47,920 nt of DNA from Hyphomicrobiales bacterium (GCA_028868735.1 JAGWTW010000016.1:1-47920); one strand, 5' to 3'; positions 8,567-18,380 are shown, counted from the first letter of the stretch. The notes: a model not told the origin generated them from the letters alone. Program-made: numbers and translations.

Positions 8567-9529
8567 GTGCTCGAGCTGGTCAACGGCCCGGCGCGTCTTC
8601 GGATCGCGCGGCGGGGCGCCGAGCCAGTCGCCTGGTCGATCGGAGAGACGCCGTTGCTGTGGGCGTCCGACGCCGCCGTCTGGCCGCAGGTCGCCCCGAT
8701 CCTCTTTCCGGTGGTCGGATGGACGCGTAACGGCGAGATTCGTCATCGCGGCGTTTCCTATCCTATGGGCGTCCATGGCTTCGCCGCCTCCCAGATGTTC
8801 GAGCCTTTGGAGACCGGGTCCGCCTTCGCGCGGTTCGCCTTGCGCGCAAACGATGAAACCCGCGCGCAATATCCGTTCGAATTCCGGCTGGAGGCAGTCT
8901 ATCGGCTCGAGCGGGATGCTTTGGTCTGGGCCCTGGAGGCGACGAATCTCGGCCGGGAGCCGATGCCGTACGCGCTGGGCGTCCATCCGGGCTTCCGCCG
9001 GCCGCTGGCCGGGTCGACCGAGCCGCACGTGTTCGCCTTCGACGAACCGGAGCGCGCGGCGGTTCCGGTTATCGCGCCCGGCGGATTGTTCTCGGACGCA
9101 ATGCGGCCGATTGCGCTCGAAAGCGCGGAGCGCGCACTGTCGCGAATGCCGCTGCAAGGCGAAAACGATACTGGCGCCGCGCGCGGCCGCAGGCTGGCGC
9201 TGACGGACGACCTCCTCGCGCAGGAGGCGCTTTGTTTTCTCGGTCTGCAGAGCGCCGGCGCGACCTTGGACAATGGAGCCGGCGCGCAGATTCGGATCGA
9301 GCTCGAAAATTACCCGCATCTGGCGCTGTGGGCGCGGCCTCCTGCGCCTTTTCTGTGCATCGAGGCATGGACCGGACACGGAGATCCCGTCGGCTTTGCG
9401 GGCGAGGTCTCAGAAAAACCCTCGATGCGGCTCCTGGCGCCGGGCGAGACCGGCCGGCACGTCGCGCGATTTGCGGTGAAGACGCCCGGAGGTCGAGCCG
9501 GCGCGCTTGGCGCCGCCGCCCGCGTCTGA
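8567..9529 (+). CDS. Aldose 1-epimerase (galactose mutarotase-like) family protein
   Basis: A 320-residue beta-sandwich protein of the mutarotase superfamily, closest in outline to the LacX-like group that acts on or binds sugars in the cytosol. Landmarks are the N-terminal LFPVVGWTRNGEIRHRGVSYPMGVHGFA (about 46-73), YALGVHPGFRRPL near residue 138 with the conserved His, and CIEAWTGHGDP (about 264-274). The start is a GTG three bases after the preceding gene. No signal peptide is present. The specific hexose or hexose-phosphate substrate cannot be told. Confidence 0.87.
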   Translation: MLELVNGPARLRIARRGAEPVAWSIGETPLLWASDAAVWPQVAPILFPVVGWTRNGEIRHRGVSYPMGVHGFAASQMFEPLETGSAFARFALRANDETRAQYPFEFRLEAVYRLERDALVWALEATNLGREPMPYALGVHPGFRRPLAGSTEPHVFAFDEPERAAVPVIAPGGLFSDAMRPIALESAERALSRMPLQGENDTGAARGRRLALTDDLLAQEALCFLGLQSAGATLDNGAGAQIRIELENYPHLALWARPPAPFLCIEAWTGHGDPVGFAGEVSEKPSMRLLAPGETGRHVARFAVKTPGGRAGALGAAARV

Positions 9530-9562
9530 CAGAAGGGCGCGGGCAGCGATGAAGGGCGCGAG

Positions 9563-10480
9563 ATGACGAGCACGGCCGATTTTCTGAAACCCTCGGGCAG
9601 GGGCGCGCTCGTCATCGACGGCAAGATCGCGGCGGCCGGCGTCATCGAGGAAAATCGCAGGAATACGCAGGCGCTGATCGCGCGCGGCGTGAAGCCGGGA
9701 CTGGCGGTCGTGCTCGTCGGGGACGATCCGGCGAGCGGCGTCTATGTTCGCTCGAAGAGCCGGATGGCCGAGCAACTCGGCTTCCATTCGGTTCAGCACA
9801 ATCTTCCCGCCGATGTCGCGCAGGCCGATCTCAACGCGCTGATCGGCCGTCTCAACGCCGATCCGGCGATCCACGGAATTCTCGTGCAATTGCCCCTGCC
9901 GAAGGGGCTGGACACGGCCGACGCGCTCGAGCGGATCGATCCGCGCAAGGACGTCGACGGCATACATCCGGTCAACGCCGGGCTTCTGGCGACGGGCGCG
10001 GCCGATCGAGCGCTCGTGCCCTGCACGCCCTTCGGGTCGATGCGGCTGATCGAAGCCACATGTGCGGCGCTCGGACGCAAGGTCGAGGGAGCCGAGGCGA
10101 TCGTCATCGGCCGCTCGAATCTGATGGGCAAGCCGATGGCGCAACTGCTGCTGGCCGCCAATGCGACGGTCACGATGGCGCATTCGCGCACGCGGGATCT
10201 CGCGGGCGTCGTGCGCCGCGCGGAAATCGTTGTGGCGGCGGTCGGTCAGCCCGAGATGGTGCGCGGCGACTGGATTCGCGAAGGGGCGATCGTGATCGAC
10301 GTGGGCATCAATCGCGTGCCGACGGCAGACGGCAAATACCGCCTCACGGGCGACGTCGCCTTCGAGGAAGCGGTCGCGCGCGCCGCGGCTGTCACGCCGG
10401 CGCCGGGCGGAGTCGGGCAGATGACAGTGCCGCTATTGATGGCCAACACGATCGAGGCGGCGCGGCGCGCGGCCGCCTGA
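9563..10480 (+). CDS. folD: Bifunctional methylenetetrahydrofolate dehydrogenase/cyclohydrolase
   Basis: A 305-residue FolD, which interconverts 5,10-methylene- and 10-formyl-tetrahydrofolate with NADP. The catalytic Lys lies in [14 protein letters not shown] (near residue 58), the QLPLPKGLD loop follows around 112, the NADP-binding [14 protein letters not shown] is at about 182-195, and [19 protein letters not shown] near the C-terminus is diagnostic. It starts with a good ATG at 9563 shortly after the epimerase gene. In methylotrophic or serine-cycle relatives this enzyme also serves C1 assimilation, but nothing here shows that. Confidence 0.95.
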   Translation: MTSTADFLKPSGRGALVIDGKIAAAGVIEENRRNTQALIARGVKPGLAVVLVGDDPASGVYVRSKSRMAEQLGFHSVQHNLPADVAQADLNALIGRLNADPAIHGILVQLPLPKGLDTADALERIDPRKDVDGIHPVNAGLLATGAADRALVPCTPFGSMRLIEATCAALGRKVEGAEAIVIGRSNLMGKPMAQLLLAANATVTMAHSRTRDLAGVVRRAEIVVAAVGQPEMVRGDWIREGAIVIDVGINRVPTADGKYRLTGDVAFEEAVARAAAVTPAPGGVGQMTVPLLMANTIEAARRAAA

Positions 10481-10554
10481 GGATTTACGGGCGCGACGCG
10501 TCTGGTAATGTGCCCACCGTCGGTTGCGCCCGGACCAACAGGGATGCCTGCTGG

Positions 10555-11241
10555 ATGCAAAGTCTCACGCGTCTGCCCTTCTTCAAGGACGTGGACATCG
10601 ATTACGAGAAGTTCGACCGGCGCGTGGCCTGGAGGCGGTGCGACGACGGGGAGACGCTCGTCGATTTCGACGACAAGTCGACAGACGTCTATTTCATCGT
10701 GTCCGGCGAGGTCCGGGTGCTGTTGCGCACGCCATCGGGCAAGGAAGTCATTCTCGCAGATCTGAAATCCGGCGAATTCTTCGGCGAACTGGCGGCGATC
10801 GACGACATTCCGCGCTCGGCCAACGTGACCGCGCTCACCCGCGCCGATCTCTGCATAATGCCGGCGGTCGTTTTCCGTGAAATCCTGTTCTCCTGCCAAA
10901 CGGCGTGCGACCGCGTGCTGCGCATGCTCGCTCACCGCGTGCGCGACCTCAACACGCGCCTCGCGGAAATGTCGATCTTCGATTTGCGGCACCGGCTGTA
11001 TTCCGAACTGTTGCGCATGTCGCATCCGCGGCCCGGCCATGAAGGCATGCGCGTCGTCTCGCCGCCGCCGTTCCATCACGTACTGGCCGCGCGGATCGGC
11101 TGTCGGCGCGAGCAGGTGACGCGCGAGCTTTCCTCGCTCGTGCATGAAGGGGTCGTCGAGAAGACGCGCGGCGCGCTGGTGCTCGCAAAGCCGCATGTGC
11201 TCGAATCGCGGCTGGCGCTGGCGCTGGCCGAGGGCGACTGA
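10555..11241 (+). CDS. Crp/Fnr family transcriptional regulator
   Basis: A 228-residue regulator with an N-terminal cyclic-nucleotide-binding-type beta-roll (about 8-120) and a C-terminal winged helix-turn-helix (HVLAARIGCRREQVTRELSSLVHEGVVEKT, about 175-204). The phosphate-binding cassette reads GEFFGELAAIDDIPRSANVTA (73-93), with the Glu and Arg typical of cNMP binders, so cAMP or cGMP may be the ligand. There is no N-terminal Cys cluster, arguing against an Fnr-type Fe-S sensor. An in-frame GTG at 10510 is an alternative start. Its TGA directly abuts the TTG start of the transporter ATPase gene, which suggests cotranscription and perhaps control of that transporter. Confidence 0.88.
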   Translation: MQSLTRLPFFKDVDIDYEKFDRRVAWRRCDDGETLVDFDDKSTDVYFIVSGEVRVLLRTPSGKEVILADLKSGEFFGELAAIDDIPRSANVTALTRADLCIMPAVVFREILFSCQTACDRVLRMLAHRVRDLNTRLAEMSIFDLRHRLYSELLRMSHPRPGHEGMRVVSPPPFHHVLAARIGCRREQVTRELSSLVHEGVVEKTRGALVLAKPHVLESRLALALAEGD

Positions 11242-12315
11242 TTGTCCGCCAGTACGCCTATCCTGCGTTTCGACGGGGTTTCCAAGAATTTCGCGGACAT
11301 CGTCGCGGTCGACAATGTCTCGATCGACGTTGCGCCCGGCGAATTTTTCGCGCTGCTCGGTCCTTCGGGCTGCGGCAAGACGACGTTGATGCGTATTGCG
11401 GCGGGGTTCGAACGGCCCGATCGGGGCCGCGTTCTCATCGGCGGCGTCGACGTGACGGAGCTTCCGCCGCACCGTCGTCCTGTCAACATGATGTTTCAGT
11501 CGTACGCGCTGTTTCCGCACATGAGCGTGTTCGACAATATCGCCTTCGGCCTGAAGCGCGACGGCGTTGCGCGCACCCAGATCGCAGAACGCGTCGCCGA
11601 AATGGTGCGGCTCGCGCAATTGCAGGGGCTGGAAAAACGCAAGCCGGATCAGCTGTCCGGTGGACAGCGTCAGCGCGCCGCGCTTGCGCGCGCGCTCGCG
11701 CGGCGGCCGAAGCTGTTGCTGCTCGACGAACCGCTCGGCGCGCTCGATCGCAAGCTGCGTGAAGAGACGCAATTCGAACTGATGGATATTCAGAAGAAAC
11801 TCGGCACGGCCTTCGTCGTTGTCACCCACGATCAGGACGAAGCAATGTCCATGGCGGACCGCATCGCCTTGATGCGCGCCGGCAGGATCGAGCAGATCGG
11901 CGCGCCGCCGCAGATTTACGAGCGGCCAACGTCGCGTTTCGCGGCGGAGTTTATCGGCGAGATCAACCTGTTCGAAGTCCGCTCGGCCTCGTATGCGAAT
12001 GGTCGCGCGCACATCGAAACGCCGGAAGGCGCAATCGAGGCCGCCTGCGAAAATGTAGACCGGATCGGCGCGCCCGCGATTGTCGCCGTGCGGCCGGAGC
12101 GTCTGCGTTTTGCGGCGGATGACGGCGGCGTCAATCGCCTGGCCGCCGTCGTTCACGACATCGCCTATCGCGGCGACCGTCGGATCTTTCGCGTGCGGTT
12201 ATCAAGCGGCAAGCTTGCGCGACTGTCGGCGTCCGCGGCCGAAGCGACGCCTGCGCCCGGCGCCGAAATCGTCGTGACGTTCGATCCCGACGCCTGCGTG
12301 CTGCTCGATGCCTAG
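11242..12315 (+). CDS. ABC transporter ATPase, spermidine/putrescine (PotA) type
   Basis: A 357-residue ATPase of the polyamine/Fe/thiosulfate importer class. Walker A is GPSGCGKTT (40-48), the Q-loop is in MMFQSYALFPHMSV, the ABC signature is LSGGQRQR (138-145), Walker B is LLLLDEPLGALD (158-169), and the switch His is in VVTHDQDEA. A TOBE-like domain occupies the C-terminal about 100 residues. The start is TTG at 11242, immediately after the stop of the Crp/Fnr gene; no other start fits the family. It overlaps the first permease gene by eight bases. The substrate is most likely a polyamine or related cation. Confidence 0.9.
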   Translation: MSASTPILRFDGVSKNFADIVAVDNVSIDVAPGEFFALLGPSGCGKTTLMRIAAGFERPDRGRVLIGGVDVTELPPHRRPVNMMFQSYALFPHMSVFDNIAFGLKRDGVARTQIAERVAEMVRLAQLQGLEKRKPDQLSGGQRQRAALARALARRPKLLLLDEPLGALDRKLREETQFELMDIQKKLGTAFVVVTHDQDEAMSMADRIALMRAGRIEQIGAPPQIYERPTSRFAAEFIGEINLFEVRSASYANGRAHIETPEGAIEAACENVDRIGAPAIVAVRPERLRFAADDGGVNRLAAVVHDIAYRGDRRIFRVRLSSGKLARLSASAAEATPAPGAEIVVTFDPDACVLLDA

Positions 12316-13213
12316 GCGGCCGCTCGCGCGCGGCGCACGCGCCGTCCTCAGCGCGCCCTACCTGTGGCTCGCGTTCTTCTTCATCGCGCCGCTCGCGCTG
12401 GTGGCGAAAATATCCTTGTCGAAATCGGTCGTCGCGCAGCCGCCCTATGCGCCGACGTTCGATCTGTACGCCGGCTTCGGCGCGCTGATCGAAGCAGCGC
12501 GGACGCTGTCGTTCGACGCCTATCGCGGGCTCGTCGCCGATCCGCTCTATTTCGAATCCTATCTGACGTCGCTCGGGGTCGCTGCGCTTTCCACCGCGAT
12601 CGCAATTCTCGTGGCCTATCCCCTGGCGCTCGCTATCGTGCGCAGCGACCGGCGCTGGCGCGGCTTCCTGATCGGACTTGCGGTCGCGCCGTTCTGGACG
12701 AGCTTTCTCATTCGCGTATACGCCTGGATCGCGATCCTGAAGGAAGAGGGGTTGCTCAATCATGCGCTGATGACGCTGGGACTCATTCGCGAACCGCTCG
12801 AAATCTTTGCGACGACGATGGCGGTCGTGATCGGAATCGTCTATTCCTACCTTCCCTTCGTCGTACTTCCGATCTACAACGCGCTCGAAAAGCAGGATGT
12901 CGCGCTGCGCGAAGCCGCGGCCGATCTCGGCGCCGGGCCGTTGCGCACATTCTTCTCCGTCACCTTGCCGCTCTCCGCATCCGGCGTCGTTGCAGGCGCG
13001 CTGCTGATGTTCATCCCCGCAGTCGGCGAATTCGTCATTCCCGATCTGCTCGGTGGCTCCGACACGATGATGATCGGCCGCGTGATGTGGAACGACTTCT
13101 TCGAAAACCGGGATTGGCCGGCGGCGTCGGCGGGCGCTATCGTACTGCTGGCGATACTCGTTGTTCCTATCGTTTGGTTCGAACGGCGACAGACGCGAGG
13201 AGGCGCAGTATGA
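12308..13213 (+). CDS. ABC transporter permease, PotB/PotH type
   Basis: A 301-residue inner membrane permease with about six transmembrane helices. The EAA loop, which contacts the ATPase, is EAAADLGAGPLRTFFSVTLPLSASG near residues 199-223. The IPAVGEFVIPDLLGGSDTMMIG segment after it is typical of PotB/PotH. Between the first and second helices is a large periplasmic stretch (about 35-80). Its start overlaps the ATPase gene by eight bases and its stop overlaps the next permease start as ATGA, so all three transporter genes are translationally coupled. Confidence 0.9.
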   Translation: MPRRPLARGARAVLSAPYLWLAFFFIAPLALVAKISLSKSVVAQPPYAPTFDLYAGFGALIEAARTLSFDAYRGLVADPLYFESYLTSLGVAALSTAIAILVAYPLALAIVRSDRRWRGFLIGLAVAPFWTSFLIRVYAWIAILKEEGLLNHALMTLGLIREPLEIFATTMAVVIGIVYSYLPFVVLPIYNALEKQDVALREAAADLGAGPLRTFFSVTLPLSASGVVAGALLMFIPAVGEFVIPDLLGGSDTMMIGRVMWNDFFENRDWPAASAGAIVLLAILVVPIVWFERRQTRGGAV

Positions 13214-13995
13214 GCGCCTGGCGCGTCCCACGGCTCGCGACGCTGCTCGTCGGCTTCGCCTTTCTGTATGCGCCGATCGTTCTGCTGGTCGTCTACAGTT
13301 TCAACGCCTCGCGGCTCGCGACAGTGTGGACGGGTTTTTCGACGCATTGGTACGCGGCGTTGCTCGCGGACGAACAAATGCGCGGATCCGCCCTCATCAG
13401 CCTCGAAGTCGCGGCGCTGTCGGCCGCCATTGCGACGGTTCTCGGCGCGCTCGCTGCGCTCGCGCTCGAACGGTTCGGCGGCTTTCGGACGCGCAGCGTC
13501 TTCGTCGCGGCGATCTATGCGCCGCTCGTCATGCCCGAGGTTATTCTCGGTCTGTCGCTTCTGCTTTTGTTCGTCGCGATCGGCGCGCCGCGCGGATTCT
13601 GGACGATCGTCGCTGGCCACGCGACGTTCAGCATGTGCTTTGCCGCCGTCGTCATTCGCGCGCGTCTCGCCGGCGCCGACCGGTCGCTCGAGGAGGCGGC
13701 GATGGATCTCGGCGCAGGCCCGGTCGCGACCTTCATGCGCATCACGCTGCCGCTCGCCATGCCGGCCGTCATCAGCGCCTACATGCTCGCCTTCATCCTG
13801 TCGATGGACGATCTCGTGATCGCGAGTTTCACCTCGGGGCCGGGGGCGACCACGCTGCCGATGCGGATCTACAGCGCGGTGCGCCTTGGCGTCTCGCCGG
13901 AGATCAACGCCATTTCGAGCCTGCTGCTCGGCGCGGTCGGCGTCGCGCTTCTCATCGGCGCAGTCGCGCAGGCGCGACGAACAAATGCGGCCTGA
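13210..13995 (+). CDS. ABC transporter permease, PotC/PotI type
   Basis: A 261-residue second permease with six predicted transmembrane helices. It begins LVGFAFLYAPIVLLVVYSFNASR, the usual PotC/PotI opening, and has the EAA loop EAAMDLGAGPVATFMRITLPLAMPAV near residue 160, followed by LSMDDLVIASFTSGPGATTLPMRIYS, a strong family match. The ATG at 13210 overlaps the previous stop (ATGA). No periplasmic substrate-binding protein follows; the next gene is on the opposite strand three bases away. Confidence 0.9.
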   Translation: MSAWRVPRLATLLVGFAFLYAPIVLLVVYSFNASRLATVWTGFSTHWYAALLADEQMRGSALISLEVAALSAAIATVLGALAALALERFGGFRTRSVFVAAIYAPLVMPEVILGLSLLLLFVAIGAPRGFWTIVAGHATFSMCFAAVVIRARLAGADRSLEEAAMDLGAGPVATFMRITLPLAMPAVISAYMLAFILSMDDLVIASFTSGPGATTLPMRIYSAVRLGVSPEINAISSLLLGAVGVALLIGAVAQARRTNAA

Positions 13996-13998
13996 CGA

Positions 13999-14826
13999 TC
14001 ACTTCGCGATCGTCTTTTTCGTCAGGTCGTCGGCGAGAATGATTTCGCCCTGGAAGTGCGGCCGCATCAAATTCAGCCATTCGTCCTCTTGTCCCGGCAT
14101 CAGCGGCGGCACGAAATGCGTCGCAACGAGGGTTTTCGCGCCTGCGCGTGCTGCGACTTTGGCGGCCTGCTCGGGCGTGCAGTGATAATCGAGAATGTCC
14201 TGCAGACGTTGGGAGGGAATGCGCCTGACGACATCGTCGCGGACGATCGCCTGTACGTAGACGTCGGCGCCGGCGCAGAGCGCGTCGAGGCCGGGGCAGG
14301 GGATCGTGTCGCCGGCCATGGCTGCGACCGCGCCGTCGCGCTCGATGCGGTAGCCGAGGCTGGGGGTCGCCGGCGCGTGGTCGGTCGCGAAGGCGGCGAT
14401 CTCGCAGCCTTCGACTGAGAAGCGCGCTCCCGGCGCAAGCTCCACGATCTCGAGGTCGGGCGGCGCGTTCAGATCGTCGTGATGGGCGATCCGATAGGAG
14501 ATGTCGGGCGCGAGCATCGCCATCATGGCGTCGATCACGGCGCGCAGGCCCGGCGGCCCGTAGATGCGCAGGCGCTTCGGCCCGGGATTCATGATCCAGT
14601 GCGTGGTCACGACATCGTTGAGGTCGCTGATGTGGTCCGAATGCATGTGCGTGATAAGGATCGCGCTCAAAGCCTGCGGCGGAACGCCGGCGCCTGCGAG
14701 GCGCATGACCACGGCGCGTCCGCAATCGACAAGGATGTTGGCCGCGCCCGCGCGGACGAGCGCGGACGGCCCTGCTCGGTGGGGATGCGGCATCGGCGTG
14801 CCGGTGCCAAGAAGAATGACGTCCAT
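13999..14826 (-). CDS. MBL-fold metallo-hydrolase, RNase Z-like
   Basis: A 275-residue metallo-beta-lactamase-fold hydrolase. The metal motif is THMHSDHISD (59-68), preceded by MDVILLGTGTPMPHPHRAGPS at the N-terminus, the pattern of the RNase Z/arylsulfatase-like subgroup. Further ligands are probably in FATDHAPATPSLGYRI and the C-terminal LVATHFVPP. The TPEQAAKVAARAGAKTLVATHF block is common in this subgroup. The ATG at 14826 gives the canonical N-terminus; the upstream extension lacks family features. It is an unlikely true RNase Z because the exosite arm is absent. The substrate is unknown. Confidence 0.86.
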   Translation of the reverse strand: MDVILLGTGTPMPHPHRAGPSALVRAGAANILVDCGRAVVMRLAGAGVPPQALSAILITHMHSDHISDLNDVVTTHWIMNPGPKRLRIYGPPGLRAVIDAMMAMLAPDISYRIAHHDDLNAPPDLEIVELAPGARFSVEGCEIAAFATDHAPATPSLGYRIERDGAVAAMAGDTIPCPGLDALCAGADVYVQAIVRDDVVRRIPSQRLQDILDYHCTPEQAAKVAARAGAKTLVATHFVPPLMPGQEDEWLNLMRPHFQGEIILADDLTKKTIAK

Positions 14827-14887
14827 GTTCCTCGACCTGTTTGGCCGAAGGCTTTCACGGAACGCGCTGGCGCGCAATCACGGGCGG

Positions 14888-16834
14888 CTATTGCGCCGGC
14901 TTGCTGGCATCCGGCGCTGCGAACAGCGGCTTTGCGGCGCCTGAGCGTTTGATGAAGCCCTGCGCATCCGGCGTGATGCTGGCGTGGTCCCACGGCCCCC
15001 CGATGTCGAAGGCGAATGCCGGCGGCAGCGACTTTCGCGCGTCGGTCTGATCGAGCGGCGTCACGACTGCATGCAGATCGAATTGTCGCTCCGGGATTTG
15101 CGACTGGCCGGTCAGCGCCACCGCGAATTTCTCGCTTTCTATTCCGCCGTCGTCGATCGTCGCCAGGCCGTCCGTGATTTTAGCGGAAATATGCGCGCGG
15201 TCGAAGGCGGTTCGGCCGCTTCGAATGTCGACCGCGCTCGCGAGCGGACGGCGGTCGATGCGCCGCAGGGCGCGGTCGATGTCGATGCCGATGATATCGC
15301 CGTTCGTAATGTCGAGATCGCCGTGGCCCGCCAGGCTGCGGGCGATCTGCGCGAAGGTCGAGCCCTGGCCTTCGACGGAGAGATGGCCATTCGCCTGGCC
15401 GCTGACATGCGAATCGCCGAAGCGATCCCAGCTGAACGCGCTCCAGTCGATGTCGCGCGCCTGCACCGTCGCCTTCATTCCGAGCTTGCCCTGGTCATCC
15501 GGGCCGAGGATGAGACGGGCCTTCAGATCGCCCTTGTAGAGGGAGGCGTCGGCGATCGATGCGTCGAGCCTGCCCTCGTGTACGATCAGGGCGCCGGCGA
15601 CGTCGCGCGCCTGAACGCGATCCCAGGCGGCGCGCGCAGCGGAGATGCGCAAGTCCATGTCGAAAGCATCGCGGTCGCGCCAGACCAGCGGTTCGCCGGA
15701 GAATTGTCCGTCGTCGCCGACGATGCCGGGCAAAAAGCGCAGGGCTTCGCGAATGTCGATGGATTTGGTCGCGAGCGTCCCGGACAATTGCGGACGTTCG
15801 TCGTCGGCGCGCCATGCGAGCGCGCCGTCGTAATCAGCGCCGTCGAGCGAGAAATGGGCGGACCCCAGATTGACGGCGAGGGGGCTGATTTCCGCCTTGG
15901 CGTCGAGCGCGGCGGGCCCGAGGGTGAGCGGCAGCCGCGCGCCGCCGCCGAGAATGCGCGCCACATTGCGCAACGACGACGTCGAGGCGACGACGCGTCC
16001 CTCGAACTGGGCGCGCGGGGAAACCGATCCGGCGCCCGAGGCATTCAGCTTTATGGCGTCGGACTTCAGATCGACCGTGACGGGGCTCGTCTCGCCGCGC
16101 AGAAGGTCGGACGGGCGTTTGACCCAGATCGACAGCGCGCCGCGCTGGTCGCGCCATGTCGCCTCGCCGTCGAGCGCCGCGGGGGCGGCCACGGTCGGCC
16201 AGTCCAGCGTTGCGTCGATATGGGTGAGGCGGTCCACCGTCTTTCCGCGCCGCCGGAGCTGCGCCTCGCCGTCGACGAAGGTAACGACGCCAAGCCGGGC
16301 AGCGTCCGCCTTCGCGGCTTCGGGCGTCGAAGCGCGCGCGTCGGCTGCGCGAACCGCCGCTCCGGCCGCCGTCATCGGGCTTCCATCGACGTCCACCGTG
16401 AGTTTCGGTCGGTCGAGCGTTGCACGGTAGAGTTCGAGGCGGCCGGCCAGCAACGGCAGCCAGCGCACCTGGCCGGTCATGCGTTCGGCTTCGATCACCA
16501 TCGCGTTGCGGGGATCGACGAAGGAAATCTTTTCGAGGCTGATCGTCGGACGCGGCAGAAGCGAAAAGGTCGAGGGGCCGTTTGTGAAGACGTAGAGTCC
16601 CGAGGACGAGCGCAATTGCGCGGCGATTTCCTCGCGCAGCGCGCCGCGAGAGACGGTCCAGGGGGCGATCGCGGCGCCGACGCCGAGGGCCGCGGCGACA
16701 AGGCCCGCGATCCGCAGGGCGCGGTCCGCCGGCTTGTCGACCCAGACATAGCGACGCCAGACGCCGCGTCGTTGCGTCAGGCTGCCGCCGGCGGCGGCCG
16801 CAGCGTCATCGCTCGTGGACGGGTTAGGGGACAT
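14888..16834 (-). CDS. AsmA family protein
   Basis: A 648-residue envelope protein with a short cytosolic N-terminus, one transmembrane helix at about 39-58, and a large periplasmic part. The N-terminal region LPRPTISLEKISFVDPRNAMVIEAERMTGQVRWLPLLAGRLELYRATLDRPKL is the AsmA signature. The C-terminal AsmA-like domain includes GHGDLDITNGDIIGIDIDRALRRID and the ending FAFDIGGPWDHASITPDA. AsmA-like proteins are bridge-like lipid carriers or modulators of outer membrane lipid homeostasis. It sits alone between the MBL hydrolase and scoB on the same strand, with gaps of 61 and 82 bases. Confidence 0.88.
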   Translation of the reverse strand: MSPNPSTSDDAAAAAGGSLTQRRGVWRRYVWVDKPADRALRIAGLVAAALGVGAAIAPWTVSRGALREEIAAQLRSSSGLYVFTNGPSTFSLLPRPTISLEKISFVDPRNAMVIEAERMTGQVRWLPLLAGRLELYRATLDRPKLTVDVDGSPMTAAGAAVRAADARASTPEAAKADAARLGVVTFVDGEAQLRRRGKTVDRLTHIDATLDWPTVAAPAALDGEATWRDQRGALSIWVKRPSDLLRGETSPVTVDLKSDAIKLNASGAGSVSPRAQFEGRVVASTSSLRNVARILGGGARLPLTLGPAALDAKAEISPLAVNLGSAHFSLDGADYDGALAWRADDERPQLSGTLATKSIDIREALRFLPGIVGDDGQFSGEPLVWRDRDAFDMDLRISAARAAWDRVQARDVAGALIVHEGRLDASIADASLYKGDLKARLILGPDDQGKLGMKATVQARDIDWSAFSWDRFGDSHVSGQANGHLSVEGQGSTFAQIARSLAGHGDLDITNGDIIGIDIDRALRRIDRRPLASAVDIRSGRTAFDRAHISAKITDGLATIDDGGIESEKFAVALTGQSQIPERQFDLHAVVTPLDQTDARKSLPPAFAFDIGGPWDHASITPDAQGFIKRSGAAKPLFAAPDASKPAQ

Positions 16835-16916
16835 CGACGCTCGAAATCGGCCGCGGGCGCGCGGCTCCGGAACGCTTCCGGCACAAGCACGGCGAAATCG
16901 TGGCCGCGCCGCCCGA

Positions 16917-17585
16917 TCAGGCGGCCTTCGCCAGCGCCGGCTCGAAATGAGCGTCGGTTTTGCTGCGGACCTCGTCCAGCGTCACGCCGGGCGCGAGCTC
17001 GATCAGCTTCATGCCGCCGGCGCCGTGCTTGTCGATGGTGAAAACGCCGAGGTCGGTGATGACCATGTCGACCACGCGCGCGCCGGTGAGCGGGAGGCTG
17101 CAGCGGGCGAGCAGCTTCTTTTCGATCGAGCCGTCCTTGGCCTTGGCCACATGGTCCATCACGACGACGACCTTCTTGACGCCGGCGACGAGGTCCATCG
17201 CGCCGCCCATGCCCTTCACCATCTTGCCGGGGATCATCCAGTTGGCGAGATCGCCGTTTTCGGCGACCTGCATCGCGCCGAGAATGGAGAGGTCGATGTG
17301 CCCGCCGCGGATCATCGCGAAGGAATCGGCGCTCGAGAAATAGCTCGTCGTCGGCAATTCGGTGATCGTCTGTTTGCCGGCGTTGATGAGGTCGGGGTCT
17401 TCCTCGCCCTCGTAGGGGAAGGGGCCCATGCCGAGCATTCCGTTCTCGCTCTGGAGCGAGACCTTCATGCCGTTGGGAATGTAGTTCGACACGAGGGTGG
17501 GAATGCCGATGCCGAGATTGACGTAGAAGCCGTCGCGCAATTCGCGGGCGGCGCGGGCGGCCATTTCATCGCGGGTCCATGCCAT
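16917..17585 (-). CDS. scoB: 3-oxoacid CoA-transferase subunit B
   Basis: A 222-residue beta subunit of succinyl-CoA:3-ketoacid (or acetate:acetoacetate) CoA-transferase, which activates acetoacetate as CoA thioester. It opens with the family pattern REL(R)[20 protein letters not shown], has the catalytic Glu in [11 protein letters not shown] (about residue 51), then [14 protein letters not shown] and [14 protein letters not shown]. It follows scoA with an 11-base gap that contains a ribosome binding site (GGAGAT), so the two subunits are made from one message and form the usual heterotetramer. Confidence 0.95.
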   Translation of the reverse strand: MAWTRDEMAARAARELRDGFYVNLGIGIPTLVSNYIPNGMKVSLQSENGMLGMGPFPYEGEEDPDLINAGKQTITELPTTSYFSSADSFAMIRGGHIDLSILGAMQVAENGDLANWMIPGKMVKGMGGAMDLVAGVKKVVVVMDHVAKAKDGSIEKKLLARCSLPLTGARVVDMVITDLGVFTIDKHGAGGMKLIELAPGVTLDEVRSKTDAHFEPALAKAA

Positions 17586-17596
17586 GACCGATCTCC

Positions 17597-18304
17597 TTAA
17601 GCTGCTTCGCGCTTGCGGGTGGTGCGCTGTTCGATGTGTTTCTTCGCGGCCGGCACGTGAATGATGCGCTGGACGAACACGCCGGGCGTGATGATGGAAT
17701 CGGGCTCGAGCTGGCCGGGCTCGACGAGATGCTCGACCTCAGCGATCGTGACCTTGCCGGCGGTCGCCATCATCGGATTGAAGTTTCGCGCTGTCTTGCG
17801 ATAGACGAGATTGCCTTCGGTATCGCCTTTCCAGGCGTGGACGAGCGCGATGTCGGCGACGATGCCGCGCTCCATCACATAGTCCTCGCCGTCGAACTTG
17901 CGGACTTCCTTGCCCTCGGCGATCAACGTGCCGACGCCGGTCTTGGTGAAGAAGGCCGGAATGCCAGCGCCGCCTGCGCGGATGCGCTCGGCCAGCGTGC
18001 CCTGCGGGTTGAATTCGAGTTCGAGTTCGCCGGCCAGATATTGCTGGGCGAAGATCTTGTTCTCGCCGACGTAGGACGAGATCATCTTCTTGATCTGGCG
18101 CGTCTCGAGGAGCAGACCGAGCGCGATGCCGTCGACGCCGGCATTGTTGGAGACGACAGTCAGGTTCTTGACGCCGCTCTCCTTGAGCGCCTCAATCAGA
18201 ACTTCGGGCACGCCGCAGAGGCCGAAGCCGCCGCACATGATCGTCATGCCGTCCCTGACCACATTGGCCAGGGCGCTTTTGGCGTCCGGATAGACCTTCT
18301 GCAT
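17597..18304 (-). CDS. scoA: 3-oxoacid CoA-transferase subunit A
   Basis: A 235-residue alpha subunit of the 3-oxoacid CoA-transferase. Landmarks are [19 protein letters not shown] (about 19-37), the [15 protein letters not shown] motif near 66, and the [16 protein letters not shown] block near residue 120. The ATG at 18304 gives the normal [12 protein letters not shown] start; the frame stays open upstream into the intergenic region without homology. Together with scoB it would let the cell use acetoacetate or, in reverse, feed polyhydroxybutyrate and ketone metabolism. The C-terminus carries a short basic tail. Confidence 0.95.
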   Translation of the reverse strand: MQKVYPDAKSALANVVRDGMTIMCGGFGLCGVPEVLIEALKESGVKNLTVVSNNAGVDGIALGLLLETRQIKKMISSYVGENKIFAQQYLAGELELEFNPQGTLAERIRAGGAGIPAFFTKTGVGTLIAEGKEVRKFDGEDYVMERGIVADIALVHAWKGDTEGNLVYRKTARNFNPMMATAGKVTIAEVEHLVEPGQLEPDSIITPGVFVQRIIHVPAAKKHIEQRTTRKREAA

Positions 18305-18380
18305 TCCGAAATCCCCTGCGTTTCGCTGAGCGTCGAAACTGTCTTTTACAGGAGCGGGCGAGGGAAAGCCAAGCGATTGC

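Noticed and set aside
10246..12156. A 636-codon minus-strand frame opposite folD, the regulator and the ATPase gene
   Set aside because: It covers three well-defined plus-strand genes and has no domain pattern.
14984..17041. A 685-codon frame opposite the AsmA-like gene
   Set aside because: Composition is that of a shadow frame (Arg-rich, no hydrophobic pattern); the AsmA gene on the other strand is well supported.
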